Assembly (NCBI GenBank): GCA_964401355.1 | Contig: CAYNYJ010000047.1 | Coordinates: 1 to 28,290, forward strand | Reading direction: 5' to 3' | Length of the DNA: 28,290 bases | Origin: SZUA-152 sp964401355 | Lineage (GTDB): Bacteria; Pseudomonadota; Gammaproteobacteria; SZUA-152 | Shown here: piece by piece, positions 7,847 through 15,706 of the stretch | Layout of the letters: the number at the start of each line of letters is the position of its first letter | How positions within the stretch are numbered: position 1 is the first letter of the stretch | Notes under the pieces: model-generated | Database searches by the model: none | What the model was told of the DNA's origin: nothing | Seen by the model: only the letters and a program-made list of their open reading frames with translations | Translations under genes and position numbers: made by a program

Positions 7847-8707
7847 TTAAACGGCTGCTGCGCCACTAACGATCTCGGAAATTTCCTGAGTGATCGCTGC
7901 CTGACGGGCCTTGTTATAGGCCAGATTCAATTCGTCGATAATGTCGCTCGCATTGTCCGAGGCAGATTTCATCGCCACCATCCGCGCCGATTGCTCGCAA
8001 GCCACGTTTTCCACCGTGGCCTGATAGACCAGCGATTCCACATAACGTGTCAGCAAATCGGTGATCACCTCTTTGGCTTCCGGTTCATAAAGGTAATCCC
8101 AATGATGGGCGTACTCTTTTTCCTCTTTAGCCTCAATCGGCAACAGTTGATCGATGGTCGGAACCTGGGTCATGGTGCTGACAAACTCGTTGTACACCAC
8201 GAACAAGCGGTCAATCTTACCGTTATCAAAGGCGTCCAGCATTACCTTGATAGTGCCGAGCATATCGGACATGCGCGGCGCATCACCGAGATGCGAGGCT
8301 TCTGCCGTAATATTGCTACCCAGCCGTTTGAAGAAACCCGAGCTTTTAGTCCCAATGGCGCAAATGTCAATCGCCACACCCTTGGCATCCCACGCCTTCA
8401 ATGACTTGAGGGTGGTGCGAAACAGGTTGGCATTCAAACCACCACACAGACCACGATCACTGGAGATTACAATGAAGCCCACACGTTTGACCTCACGATC
8501 CTGCATATAGGAGTGCTTGTACTCCGGATGCGACTGCGCAAGGTGATGGATCACATTGCGAATCTTTTTCGCGTAGGGACGTGAAGCCGCCATGCGATCC
8601 TGTGCCTTGCGCATTTTACTCGCCGCCACCATTTCCATAGCACGGGTGATCTTTTGCGTGTTCTGAACGCTTTTGACCTTGGTGCGTATCTCTTTACCGA
8701 CTGCCAT
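7847..8707 (-). CDS. atpG: ATP synthase F1 subunit gamma
   Basis: The gamma subunit is the rotating central shaft. The 286-residue product has the family N-terminus (MAVGKEIRTKVKSVQNTQKITRAMEMVAASKMRKA), the middle motif SDRGLCGGLNANLF and the C-terminal helix MKSASDNASDIIDELNLAYNKARQAAITQEISEIVSGAAA. The two long helices form the coiled-coil that enters the alpha3-beta3 ring. AGGAG sits at normal spacing before the ATG at 8707 and is preceded by an array of 14-bp repeats. Confidence 0.98.
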   Translation of the reverse strand: MAVGKEIRTKVKSVQNTQKITRAMEMVAASKMRKAQDRMAASRPYAKKIRNVIHHLAQSHPEYKHSYMQDREVKRVGFIVISSDRGLCGGLNANLFRTTLKSLKAWDAKGVAIDICAIGTKSSGFFKRLGSNITAEASHLGDAPRMSDMLGTIKVMLDAFDNGKIDRLFVVYNEFVSTMTQVPTIDQLLPIEAKEEKEYAHHWDYLYEPEAKEVITDLLTRYVESLVYQATVENVACEQSARMVAMKSASDNASDIIDELNLAYNKARQAAITQEISEIVSGAAAV

Positions 8708-8715
8708 GCCTTTCT

Positions 8716-8776
8716 CCTAACGGGAAGTTCCTAACGGGAAGCTCCTAACAGGAAGTTCCTAATGGAAAGTTCCTAA
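8716..8776 (-). repeat. 14-bp tandem repeats before atpG
   Basis: Four copies of a 14-bp unit (plus-strand CCTAACGGGAAGTT and variants) and a partial fifth fill the space between atpA and atpG. In the transcript each unit contains TTAGGA, and the final partial copy gives the AGGAG ribosome site of atpG. Copies differ at one to three positions. Confidence 0.92.
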
Positions 8777-8789
8777 GCCCAATCGACGT

Positions 8790-10331
8790 TTAATAAGTGC
8801 CCGATGCTTTGAACTTCTCGATAGCCGCCGACATTTCAGCCGCAACCTCATCGTTGAAGGCGCCACTCTCATCAATCTTGGCGAGCAAGTCGGCGTTATT
8901 GGAACGCAGGAAGGAATGCAGAGCAGCTTCAAAGTCCACCACCTTCTTCACATCGACATCGTCGATGAAGCCTTCGTTGGCGGCGAACAGCGAAAACGCC
9001 ATTTCTGCCACGGACAGCGGTGCATACTGCAGCTGTTTCATCAGTTCGGTGACACGTTGACCACGTTCGATCTGCTTACGGGTGGTTTCGTCCAGGTCAG
9101 ATGCAAACTGCGCAAAGGCCGCCAGTTCACGATACTGCGCCAAATCCAAACGCACGCCACCACCCAGCTTTTTGATGATCTTGGTCTGGGCTGCACCACC
9201 CACGCGAGACACCGACAGACCGGCGTTAATCGCAGGACGAATACCGGCATTAAACAAATCCGCTTCAAGGAAGATCTGACCATCGGTAATGGAAATCACG
9301 TTAGTGGGCACGAAAGCCGAGACGTCACCAGCCTGGGTTTCGATAATCGGCAACGCGGTCAAAGAACCGGTCTTGCCTTTCACTTCACCGTTGGTGAGAC
9401 GTTCCACTTCGTCTGCATTGATGCGCGAAGCGCGTTCCAGCAAGCGGGAGTGGAGATAGAACACGTCACCCGGATAGGCCTCACGACCCGGCGGACGACG
9501 CAACAACAAAGAGACCTGACGATAAGCCCATGCCTGCTTGGTCAAATCATCATACACAATCAAGGCATCTTCGCCGCGATCACGATAATACTCACCCATG
9601 GTGCAGCCCGCATAAGGTGCGAGATATTGCATGGCGGCCGGATCGGCAGCCGAAACCGCCACGATGATGGTGTGCGCCAGTGCGCCGTGTTCTTCCAGCT
9701 TGCGCACCACGGTGGCAACGGAAGAGGCCTTTTGGCCGATAGCGACATAGACACACTTAACGCCGGTGCCTTTCTGATTGATGATTGCATCGATGGCCAC
9801 GGCGGTTTTACCGGTCTGACGATCGCCGATGATCAGCTCACGCTGACCGCGACCGACGGGAACCATGGCATCGATGGCTTTCAGACCCGTCTGCACGGGT
9901 TGATCCACCGACTTACGTTCGATAACGCCCGGCGCGACCTTTTCGATGGGCTCAAAACTGCTGGCCTCAATCGGCCCCTTGCCATCAATGGGATTACCCA
10001 GCGCATCAACCACACGACCCAGCAGGGCGGGGCCTACCGGCACTTCCAGAATACGACCGGTACACTTAACCTTGTCGCCTTCAGTAATATGCTCGTAAGC
10101 ACCCAGCACCACGGCGCCGACAGAGTCACGCTCCAGGTTTAGCGCCATGCCGAAAGTGTTACCGGGGAATTCGATCATCTCACCCAGCATCACGTCAGAC
10201 AGACCGTGAACACGCACGATGCCGTCAGTGATACTCACCACGGTACCTTCGTTGCGCGCCTCGGTGGAGACGTCAAAATTTTCGATTCGTTTCTTAATCA
10301 GCTCACTGATTTCAGACGGATTTAATTGCAT
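8790..10331 (-). CDS. atpA: ATP synthase F1 subunit alpha
   Basis: The alpha subunit alternates with beta in the F1 head and binds nucleotide without catalysing turnover. The 513 residues equal E. coli in length. The P-loop GDRQTGKT is at 169-176, followed by the region RPPGREAYPGDVFYLHSRLLERA and the visual signature of the family around the N-terminal ISELIKKRIENFD, which contacts delta. The first ATG, 10331, is used; AGAGGA lies upstream at somewhat long spacing. Neighbours atpH and atpG are in the usual order. Confidence 0.99.
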   Translation of the reverse strand: MQLNPSEISELIKKRIENFDVSTEARNEGTVVSITDGIVRVHGLSDVMLGEMIEFPGNTFGMALNLERDSVGAVVLGAYEHITEGDKVKCTGRILEVPVGPALLGRVVDALGNPIDGKGPIEASSFEPIEKVAPGVIERKSVDQPVQTGLKAIDAMVPVGRGQRELIIGDRQTGKTAVAIDAIINQKGTGVKCVYVAIGQKASSVATVVRKLEEHGALAHTIIVAVSAADPAAMQYLAPYAGCTMGEYYRDRGEDALIVYDDLTKQAWAYRQVSLLLRRPPGREAYPGDVFYLHSRLLERASRINADEVERLTNGEVKGKTGSLTALPIIETQAGDVSAFVPTNVISITDGQIFLEADLFNAGIRPAINAGLSVSRVGGAAQTKIIKKLGGGVRLDLAQYRELAAFAQFASDLDETTRKQIERGQRVTELMKQLQYAPLSVAEMAFSLFAANEGFIDDVDVKKVVDFEAALHSFLRSNNADLLAKIDESGAFNDEVAAEMSAAIEKFKASGTY

Positions 10332-10387
10332 TTTCTATTTTCCTCTATTGGCGATTCGTGACTGTTCCTGACTCAGGACAATCAGCG

Positions 10388-10924
10388 TTAACCCGCCAGC
10401 TCCACGGAAAGCTTGTTTAGTTGACCACTCACCGAACCATCAATCACCATGTCACCCGCCTTGATAATGGCACCCCCCATGAGGGATTCGTCCACGGCGC
10501 ACTTAAGAGACACTTCGCGTCCCAGCCGTACTTTGAGTTTTTCGGCGATCATCGTTTGTTGTTGCGCACTGACTTCCTGTGCAGAAACCATCTCCGCTTC
10601 GACGGTCTTTTCCGCCTCGGCTTTGCGGGTTTCAAATTGCGCAGTGATTTCAGCAACGACGTCCATGCGACGATTCTCTGCCAACAGTTTAATCAGGTTA
10701 CGACCGGAGTCCGTCAGCACATCGCCAGCAACATCAATAATCAACTGCGCTAACTGCGCCTTGTTAACACTGGTGTTGCCGATGACGCTGTGCATGTCCG
10801 CATCCGCGACGATAAGCGCCACGGTTTGCAACATGTCGGACCATTCTTTCAACTGACCTTTCGAATCAGCCAGCTGAAAAATCGCTTCGGCGTAAGGACG
10901 GGCAATGGTGGATTTCTCAGCCAT
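10388..10924 (-). CDS. atpH: ATP synthase F1 subunit delta
   Basis: The delta subunit joins the F1 head to the peripheral stalk. The 178-residue product begins MAEKSTIARPYAEAIFQLA, the standard N-terminal helix, and has the conserved C-terminal block KCAVDESLMGGAIIKAGDMVIDGSVSGQLNKL. Its start is 3 bp after the atpF stop, so the two stalk genes are translationally coupled. Confidence 0.98.
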   Translation of the reverse strand: MAEKSTIARPYAEAIFQLADSKGQLKEWSDMLQTVALIVADADMHSVIGNTSVNKAQLAQLIIDVAGDVLTDSGRNLIKLLAENRRMDVVAEITAQFETRKAEAEKTVEAEMVSAQEVSAQQQTMIAEKLKVRLGREVSLKCAVDESLMGGAIIKAGDMVIDGSVSGQLNKLSVELAG

Positions 10925-10927
10925 GGC

Positions 10928-11398
10928 CTAGATCTCTGCTGCCAGATCGTTCAACAACGCAGCGTGTGCCTTGCTGTCGATTTCACGCTTCAGCACCTTC
11001 TCGGCACCGGCCACAGCCAACATGGCCACTTGGGCACGCAGTGCTTCTTTGGCCTGATTCACTTCACGCTCAAGCTCGGCGTTGGCCGCTGTCACAATAC
11101 GCTCACCTTCGGTGCGCGCCGTTGCTTTGGCTTCTTCAACAATCTCCGAAGCACGCTTTTGACTTTGCGCCACGATATCCGCAGCCTGACCTTTCGCTTT
11201 TTTGATCACCGAAATCGCCTTCTTCTTGGCAAGCTCTTCTTCATGCTTGCCCTTTTCGGCGGCAGCAAGACCATCGGCAATACGCTTTTGGCGTGCCTCC
11301 ATGATCCCGGACAAAGGACCCCACATCACTTTGTTGACGAACCAAATCAACAAACCAAATGCGATCATTTGCGCTATAAGGGTAACTGTAATATTCAC
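10928..11398 (-). CDS. atpF: ATP synthase Fo subunit b
   Basis: Subunit b is the peripheral stalk. The 156-residue protein has one N-terminal membrane helix (ITVTLIAQMIAFGLLIWFVN, residues 3-22), followed by the PLSGIMEARQKRIADGL hinge and a long charged coiled-coil to the C-terminus. The size equals E. coli b (156 aa). There is a single atpF gene, with no b' paralogue. It lies between atpE and atpH as usual. Confidence 0.98.
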   Translation of the reverse strand: MNITVTLIAQMIAFGLLIWFVNKVMWGPLSGIMEARQKRIADGLAAAEKGKHEEELAKKKAISVIKKAKGQAADIVAQSQKRASEIVEEAKATARTEGERIVTAANAELEREVNQAKEALRAQVAMLAVAGAEKVLKREIDSKAHAALLNDLAAEI

Positions 11399-11469
11399 TG
11401 TTTCATTCCTCCCGGCTTGTCACCGTTGGCATACAGCCAACCGCTCATCACCCAGTTAGTAACCTGGGA

Positions 11470-11757
11470 TTAAAGCGCGCCGATAGCAGCGGCCAAGGCA
11501 CCAACAAAGGGGTTAGCAAACAGGAACCACATGGCAAAGGCCAGGATGATGAATGGGAAAGATTCCATTAGGCCAGCGAAGATAAACATGTTGGTCATCA
11601 GCACAGGACGCATTTCAGGCTGACGTGCAATGCCTTCCAGTGTCTTGGCACAGATCAGGCCCCAACCGATTGCGGAACCCAGACCGGCAGCAGCCAGAAT
11701 CACGCCCACACCCACTGCAGTGTAAGAGTAAATCATCGCGATCATATCAGGTGTCAT
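11470..11757 (-). CDS. atpE: ATP synthase Fo subunit c
   Basis: Subunit c forms the membrane rotor ring. The 95-residue product has two membrane helices (about 10-35 and 55-80) joined by the polar loop ARQPE. The ion-binding carboxylate is Glu65 in the second helix (AGLMESFPFI), where E. coli has Asp61. The glycine-rich first helix reads GLGSAIGWG, with Trp32 at the position where sodium-binding rings have Gln, so proton coupling is more likely despite the Glu-Ser pair. The strong AAGGAG site and U-rich leader suit the high output needed for the ring. Confidence 0.98.
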   Translation of the reverse strand: MTPDMIAMIYSYTAVGVGVILAAAGLGSAIGWGLICAKTLEGIARQPEMRPVLMTNMFIFAGLMESFPFIILAFAMWFLFANPFVGALAAAIGAL

Positions 11758-11818
11758 TGGTACTCTCCTTCAAGTTTTAAAAATTACTGATTGTTTAAAA
11801 AAATTAAAAATGATTACA
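11758..11818 (-). promoter_or_regulatory. U-rich translation-initiation region of atpE
   Basis: Just before the atpE ATG the minus strand has AAGGAGAG (Shine-Dalgarno at 11765-11770) preceded by about 45 nt that are almost only A and T, with runs of seven and five T. E. coli atpE is known to use a U-rich enhancer in the same place to raise subunit c output; a similar role here is inferred from position and composition. Confidence 0.5.
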
Positions 11819-11899
11819 AAACTCTTTTTCTAATAACCCGCCTCTAGCGCGTTTCGCAACACAACATTGCAACACGAAAAGAAGCGTCTAAAAATTCAA

Positions 11900-12721
11900 C
11901 TAGTGATCTTTGGTGTGCGCCATTCCCAAATACACAATAGTCAACACCATAAAGATGAAGGCTTGCAGAGTGATCACCAAAATGTGGAATAACAACCAAC
12001 CCAGATCCAACACCACTTGCAGCGGGAACCAGATCAGCATGCCTGCACCCATAGCAGCGGCACCGGACAACAAAGCGATCAACAGAAACACCAGCTCACC
12101 GGCAAACATGTTGCCGAATAAACGCAGCCCGAGACTCAGCGGCTTGGCCAGTTCTTCGATCGCCGTCATCAGAATATTGGCGGGAACGGCCGCCTTACCG
12201 AAGGGGTGAAACAGGAACATTTTCAGGTAACCCAGCGGACCTTTCACCTTGAAGTTGAAATACAGCGACACCATGAACACCACTAAGGCCATACCCATGG
12301 GCAGACTCAGGTCGGTGGTGGGCACCACCTTCAGATAAGGAATACCCACCCAGGTACCGATCATCGGCAACAAATCCACCGGGATCAGATCCATAAAATT
12401 CATCAACCACACCCAGACAAAGATGGTCAGCGCCATAGGAGCGATCAACGGATGGTGGCCCGGGAAAGAGTCTTTCACCTGGGTTTGAACAAACTCAAGA
12501 ATAGATTCGACAAAATTCTGGAAGCCACCCGGCACACCCGCAGTGGCATTCTTGGCAACGCGTCCGCCCACTACCACAAACAGCATACCCAACAACAACG
12601 AAATAACGATGGTGTCGATGTTCCAGGTCATAAACCCTTCACCGACACTTAAGTTGGTTAAATGGTGCTGGATATACTCAACGGTACCGCCACCACTGGA
12701 ACCTTCTGCTGCTTGACTCAA
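11900..12721 (-). CDS. atpB: ATP synthase Fo subunit a
   Basis: Subunit a holds the proton half-channels against the c-ring. The 273-residue protein has several membrane helices; the essential arginine is Arg200 in LSLGLRLFGNMFAGEL, and ITLQAFIFMVLTIVYLGMA ends the protein. The start is a TTG at 12721, supported by AAGGGGA 7 nt upstream and by an N-terminus (EYIQHHLTNL) that matches the family; the first in-frame ATG (codon 31) would cut into conserved sequence. The 142-bp gap to atpE is AT-rich. Confidence 0.98.
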   Translation of the reverse strand: MSQAAEGSSGGGTVEYIQHHLTNLSVGEGFMTWNIDTIVISLLLGMLFVVVGGRVAKNATAGVPGGFQNFVESILEFVQTQVKDSFPGHHPLIAPMALTIFVWVWLMNFMDLIPVDLLPMIGTWVGIPYLKVVPTTDLSLPMGMALVVFMVSLYFNFKVKGPLGYLKMFLFHPFGKAAVPANILMTAIEELAKPLSLGLRLFGNMFAGELVFLLIALLSGAAAMGAGMLIWFPLQVVLDLGWLLFHILVITLQAFIFMVLTIVYLGMAHTKDH

Positions 12722-12742
12722 GACTCTATCCCCTTAAGGTTT

Positions 12743-13204
12743 TCAATCCGAGCTGCGCGCCGCTTCGCGGTCACGCACGCTCATCAAATAACTGGCTTGT
12801 GCCAGGGCGAAACCGACAAAAACGGCCATCGCGTCGAGCTTTAATACTCCCAGCCCAACTCCCAGCAACACAATCACCGCCACAAATCGCACCACAGCGC
12901 CGATGTATAAAATAATCATGCTCTGCCCAGGATTGCTCAGCGCAACTGCATTCGCACGCTTGAAGCCACCGATCGAAATCAGGGCGAGCACCACACTGGT
13001 CAGACCTCCGTAACCGACCGACAAGGCCTTCCACGCACTCTGCTCAGCACTAAATCCATAGAATGCTACGGCAACCAGCGCCGTCATCACCACTTGGGCA
13101 ATCAGCACCCGGCGGGCCTTTCCTGCCAAGCCTTTGTCAAGGCTGTTCGCCGAACGGTTCGCTGCTGAACGATTCACTGGCCTATTCACGGAAGGATGAC
13201 TCAC
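12743..13204 (-). CDS. atpI: ATP synthase subunit I
   Basis: This is the AtpI family, a small membrane protein thought to help assemble the c-ring. The 153 residues have a polar N-terminal tail with repeated Asn-Arg (NRPVNRSAANRSANS) and then four hydrophobic segments (about 32-52, 60-78, 92-115 and 120-142). The start is GTG at 13204, which overlaps the TGA of the preceding gene (GTGA), so translation is coupled. Sequence identity in this family is low, so position is an important part of the call. Confidence 0.9.
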   Translation of the reverse strand: MSHPSVNRPVNRSAANRSANSLDKGLAGKARRVLIAQVVMTALVAVAFYGFSAEQSAWKALSVGYGGLTSVVLALISIGGFKRANAVALSNPGQSMIILYIGAVVRFVAVIVLLGVGLGVLKLDAMAVFVGFALAQASYLMSVRDREAARSSD

Positions 13205-13425
13205 TGCAATTTTGGATCCGTCAACAATTTATAAACTTTCAGGGAACCACCCACCAAACCCAAGCCACCCAATACCAGCATGAAGATTGGCGACGTTCCC
13301 AACCAGCCGTCCACCCAGTAACCCAACAAAAAGCCGGCCACCACCATCGAACTCAGCATCGTACCGACACTGATCAATAACAGCCCGGGGGCCTTATGCT
13401 CATATCTGGACTTGCGCTTGGTCAT
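13201..13425 (-). CDS. AtpZ/AtpI-family small membrane protein, first gene of the atp operon
   Basis: This 74-residue protein has two membrane helices (about 13-34 and 43-64) with a glycine-rich GFLLGYWVDGWLGTSP turn, the pattern of the 'ATPase gene 1' (AtpZ) family. In Bacillus such proteins act with AtpI in ion transport or rotor assembly; here the role is inferred from family and location. It has a normal ATG with a GGTGG ribosome site and overlaps atpI by 4 bp. The N-terminus is strongly basic (MTKRKSRYEHK), which fits a cytoplasmic tail. Confidence 0.85.
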   Translation of the reverse strand: MTKRKSRYEHKAPGLLLISVGTMLSSMVVAGFLLGYWVDGWLGTSPIFMLVLGGLGLVGGSLKVYKLLTDPKLQ

Positions 13426-13483
13426 TTACCACCCTACAAATTTGGAGCACAGCCGCGTAGGCGTACCCCAAAATTGGTGCCGC

Positions 13484-13512
13484 AGTATAACCAGCCTCTG
13501 TTCCCGCGGCAA
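13484..13512 (-). promoter_or_regulatory. Sigma70 promoter of the atp operon
   Basis: On the minus strand TTGCCG (13512-13507) and TATACT (13489-13484) are separated by exactly 17 bp. The start point would be near 13477, giving a leader of about 50 nt before the first operon gene. Predicted by eye. Confidence 0.75.
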
Positions 13513-13603
13513 GTCACTACAAGGAGATATTTAGTGATCGACAACCCATCAAAATGATTTTTGCAACCTTCAAGTCAATCTGTTTGGGTTTTCCCGGCAA
13601 CAC

Positions 13604-13635
13604 AAAAAAAAGCCGGCACCTGCCGACCCTTTTTT
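13604..13635. terminator. Intrinsic, possibly two-way terminator after the SRPBCC gene
   Basis: GCCGGCA and TGCCGAC (13612-13627) form a 6-7 bp stem. In the minus direction it is followed by eight T (13611-13604), which suits the end of the arsR-SRPBCC transcript. In the plus direction it is followed by six T (13630-13635), so it could also stop transcripts running the other way, away from the atp promoter. Confidence 0.75.
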
Positions 13636-13670
13636 ACACAGTGACTACCTTTCTTTACACAGTGACTACC
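13633..13670. repeat. 17-bp direct repeat, two copies
   Basis: TTTACACAGTGACTACC occurs at 13633-13649 and again at 13654-13670, a period of 21 bp, between the terminator and the 3' end of the SRPBCC gene. The function is unknown; it looks like a recent small duplication. Confidence 0.9.
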
Positions 13671-13672
13671 GC

Positions 13673-14167
13673 TCACGACACGCTCGAATGCTCCGCCAGA
13701 TATTCCCCCAGGCATTCCAACGTTCCCTGCCATCCTCTCCTGTGCGCCTGACACAGTTCTTCGGTCGGAATTTTTTCGTGGGTCAGGATGATCTCCGTAG
13801 CGCCATCCACCTCGGCAAACTCCACAGCCAGCAATGTCTCGCCCATATCAGTGCCGCCCTCAATCCAATTAAAACTCATCACAATGCGATTGGGCGTATC
13901 GATCTCGACAAAGCTGCCTGCACACACGGAATCCTCTTCGGCGTCACCCGTGCAATCGGTGTCTTTCCCGGTGGGAATCATACGGATTTGATACTGCCCC
14001 TCCACCATAAATTCATATTTCTCAATCTTGCAATGGTGCGAACGAGGACCAAACCACTGCCCCAGCGCTTCTGGATTCGACCAGGCCTCAAACACCCGGT
14101 CAATCCCTGCTTTGTATTGGTGGCGCAGGATTACCACGTCCGTTGCGGGCTGTGTTGCGACGGTCAT
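13673..14167 (-). CDS. SRPBCC (AHSA1-type) ligand-binding domain protein
   Basis: This 164-residue protein belongs to the SRPBCC/START-like family related to the activator of Hsp90 ATPase. Typical parts are FEAWSNPEALGQWFGP near residues 26-41, the strand pairs of a helix-grip fold, and the C-terminal GWQGTLECLGEYL helix. Such proteins bind small hydrophobic ligands; the ligand here is unknown. AAGGAG before the ATG at 14167 is a strong ribosome site. It lies 48 bp after an ArsR gene, and this regulator-plus-SRPBCC pair is common in proteobacteria; the SRPBCC partner may sense or bind the inducer (inference). Confidence 0.88.
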   Translation of the reverse strand: MTVATQPATDVVILRHQYKAGIDRVFEAWSNPEALGQWFGPRSHHCKIEKYEFMVEGQYQIRMIPTGKDTDCTGDAEEDSVCAGSFVEIDTPNRIVMSFNWIEGGTDMGETLLAVEFAEVDGATEIILTHEKIPTEELCQAHRRGWQGTLECLGEYLAEHSSVS

Positions 14168-14215
14168 TGTCCTTTCTCCTTGCTTTTCTGACTGTAGTTT
14201 GTACGGGCCGAGCCA

Positions 14216-14578
14216 TTACGGGCTACGCCGCGACTTAACCTCAGCGTTTTTACTGGTTGATTCCAGGTAGCGTTCCAGCCCACCCAATTGTTGCTCCCAA
14301 AAGCCACGATACTGCTCGACCCAAGACACTGCCATTTTCAGGGGCCGCGGGTTTACCGTAAAGAGATGCGTCCGGCCTGCTCGCCGGCGCCGGATCAGCT
14401 GCGCCTTTTCCAGCACCTTCAAATGTTTGGAGACCGCAGGCAGCGAGATGCTGAACGGCGCCGCCAAATCTCCAGCCTGAGCCTCGCCCTTCGCCAGCTG
14501 CGCCAGAATGGCACGCCGCGTCGGATCGGATAATGCCGCGAAAGTCCCGTCTAATTGTTCATCACTATATTTAACCAT
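14216..14578 (-). CDS. ArsR-family winged-helix transcriptional regulator
   Basis: The 120-residue protein has the ArsR fold: FAALSDPTRRAILAQLAKGEAQAGDLAAPF, then the recognition helix LPAVSKHLKVLEKAQLI and the wing RRRAGRTHLFTVNPRPL. It lacks the CVC metal site of arsenic sensors, so it is one of the non-metal ArsR regulators typically found beside SRPBCC genes. There is no Shine-Dalgarno sequence, and the start codon sits inside a perfect inverted repeat next to the -10 box, so the message may be leaderless and the gene autoregulated. Confidence 0.92.
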   Translation of the reverse strand: MVKYSDEQLDGTFAALSDPTRRAILAQLAKGEAQAGDLAAPFSISLPAVSKHLKVLEKAQLIRRRRAGRTHLFTVNPRPLKMAVSWVEQYRGFWEQQLGGLERYLESTSKNAEVKSRRSP

Positions 14579-14593
14579 AAGGTTAAATATAGT
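14564..14593. promoter_or_regulatory. Perfect 13-bp inverted-repeat operator of the arsR gene
   Basis: ACTATATTTAACC and GGTTAAATATAGT are exact reverse complements separated by ATAA. The site covers the arsR start codon (14576-14578) and its -10 box. It is the only long perfect palindrome near the gene and fits an ArsR dimer site. Confidence 0.85.
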
Positions 14594-14613
14594 CGCAGCG
14601 ATAATAAATGCAA
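14586..14613 (-). promoter_or_regulatory. Predicted arsR promoter
   Basis: TTGCAT (14613-14608) and TATATT (14591-14586) are 16 bp apart on the minus strand. Seven bases separate the -10 box from the ATG, so transcription would begin at or within a base of the start codon. Confidence 0.6.
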
Positions 14614-14767
14614 GCCAGGAATGCCCTGCTCAGGAATTTCTATTCAGAAAGGTCGCGCACATGCATGGCGCTAAATCGGAAGGGGCTGAGGCTGATGACC
14701 ACGCATATTCGCCAAAATGCGCCACGGACGCCATCGGCTCGCCCGCAGCAAACGTACCCGGGCAAAC

Positions 14768-15631
14768 TTACTGGATGCGGCTCAGAATACCTTCCAGCTC
14801 ATCAAGGCTGTTGTAATGAATCACCAGTTTGCCGTTGCCTTTGGCACCATGTTGAAACAGCACCTTGGCGGCCAGTTTTTCGGCAAGTTCGTCTTGCAGA
14901 CGCTTGATGTCCGGGTCCAGGGATTTGCCGAGCTTCCTGACTTTGGCCGATGGCTCGCTGAGGCGACGCACCAACTGCTCGGTCTCGCGTACCGAATAGC
15001 CCTTAGCGGCAACATTGCGCGCGGTCTCGCTTTGCAGCTGCCCTTCCAGCGCCAACAACGCACGGGCGTGACCCATTTCCATATCGCCGTGCTCCAGCAT
15101 TTTGCGCACGTCGTCATTAAGAGACAACAGCCGCAGCAGGTTACTCACGGCGGCCCGCGAACGGCCCACGGCCCCGGCGGCCTCCTGGTGAGTCATGTCA
15201 AACTCGTCGATCAGACGCTGCAAGGCAACGGCCTCTTCGATGGGATTGAGGTCTTCACGCTGAATGTTCTCGATCAGCGCCATGGCGATGGCGGCTTCGT
15301 CCGGCACATCGCGCACCACGGCAGGGATATTGTGCAAACCGGCCATTTGCGCGGCACGCCAGCGGCGCTCGCCAGCAATAATTTCGTAACGGTTACCACC
15401 GACAGGGCGAATCACGATAGGCTGCACCACACCCTGCGCCTTAATGGAGTTGGCCAGCTCTTCGAGGCTTTCGGGGTGCATGTCGATACGCGGTTGATAT
15501 TTGCCCGGCTGCAACAGATCGACCGGCACTTCACGCAGATCCGTAGCCTGAGGTTCACTGGCAACCGCCGCCATTGAACCCCCCAACAGCGCATCCAACC
15601 CACGCCCCAGCCCTCGTTTTTTTACCACCAT
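14768..15631 (-). CDS. parB: Chromosome partitioning protein ParB
   Basis: ParB binds parS sites and spreads as a CTP-dependent clamp to organise the origin region. The 287-residue protein has the N-terminal ParA-interacting RGLGRGLDALLG, the CTP-binding region with AGERRWRAAQMAG (about 86-98) and NIQREDLNPIEEA, a helix-turn-helix (THQEAAGAVGRSRAAVSNLL) and a C-terminal dimerisation domain. The start is ATG 15631. It follows parA by 75 bp. No consensus parS site was seen in the window. A helper role beyond partitioning is not indicated. Confidence 0.97.
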   Translation of the reverse strand: MVVKKRGLGRGLDALLGGSMAAVASEPQATDLREVPVDLLQPGKYQPRIDMHPESLEELANSIKAQGVVQPIVIRPVGGNRYEIIAGERRWRAAQMAGLHNIPAVVRDVPDEAAIAMALIENIQREDLNPIEEAVALQRLIDEFDMTHQEAAGAVGRSRAAVSNLLRLLSLNDDVRKMLEHGDMEMGHARALLALEGQLQSETARNVAAKGYSVRETEQLVRRLSEPSAKVRKLGKSLDPDIKRLQDELAEKLAAKVLFQHGAKGNGKLVIHYNSLDELEGILSRIQ

Positions 15632-15706
15632 ACGCCTGACAATCCTTTCTATATCAACTCGATACTGATGTTTTGGAATTTATTTTGAAAAACAGATTTG
15701 GCGCGT

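Noticed and set aside
8916..10142. 408-codon plus-strand frame opposite atpA
   Set aside because: Antisense shadow of atpA; no ribosome site and no domain pattern.
13521..13558. AAGGAG followed by a GTG-started frame of a few codons on the plus strand
   Set aside because: The frame stops after seven codons inside the region upstream of the atp promoter; too short to support a gene.
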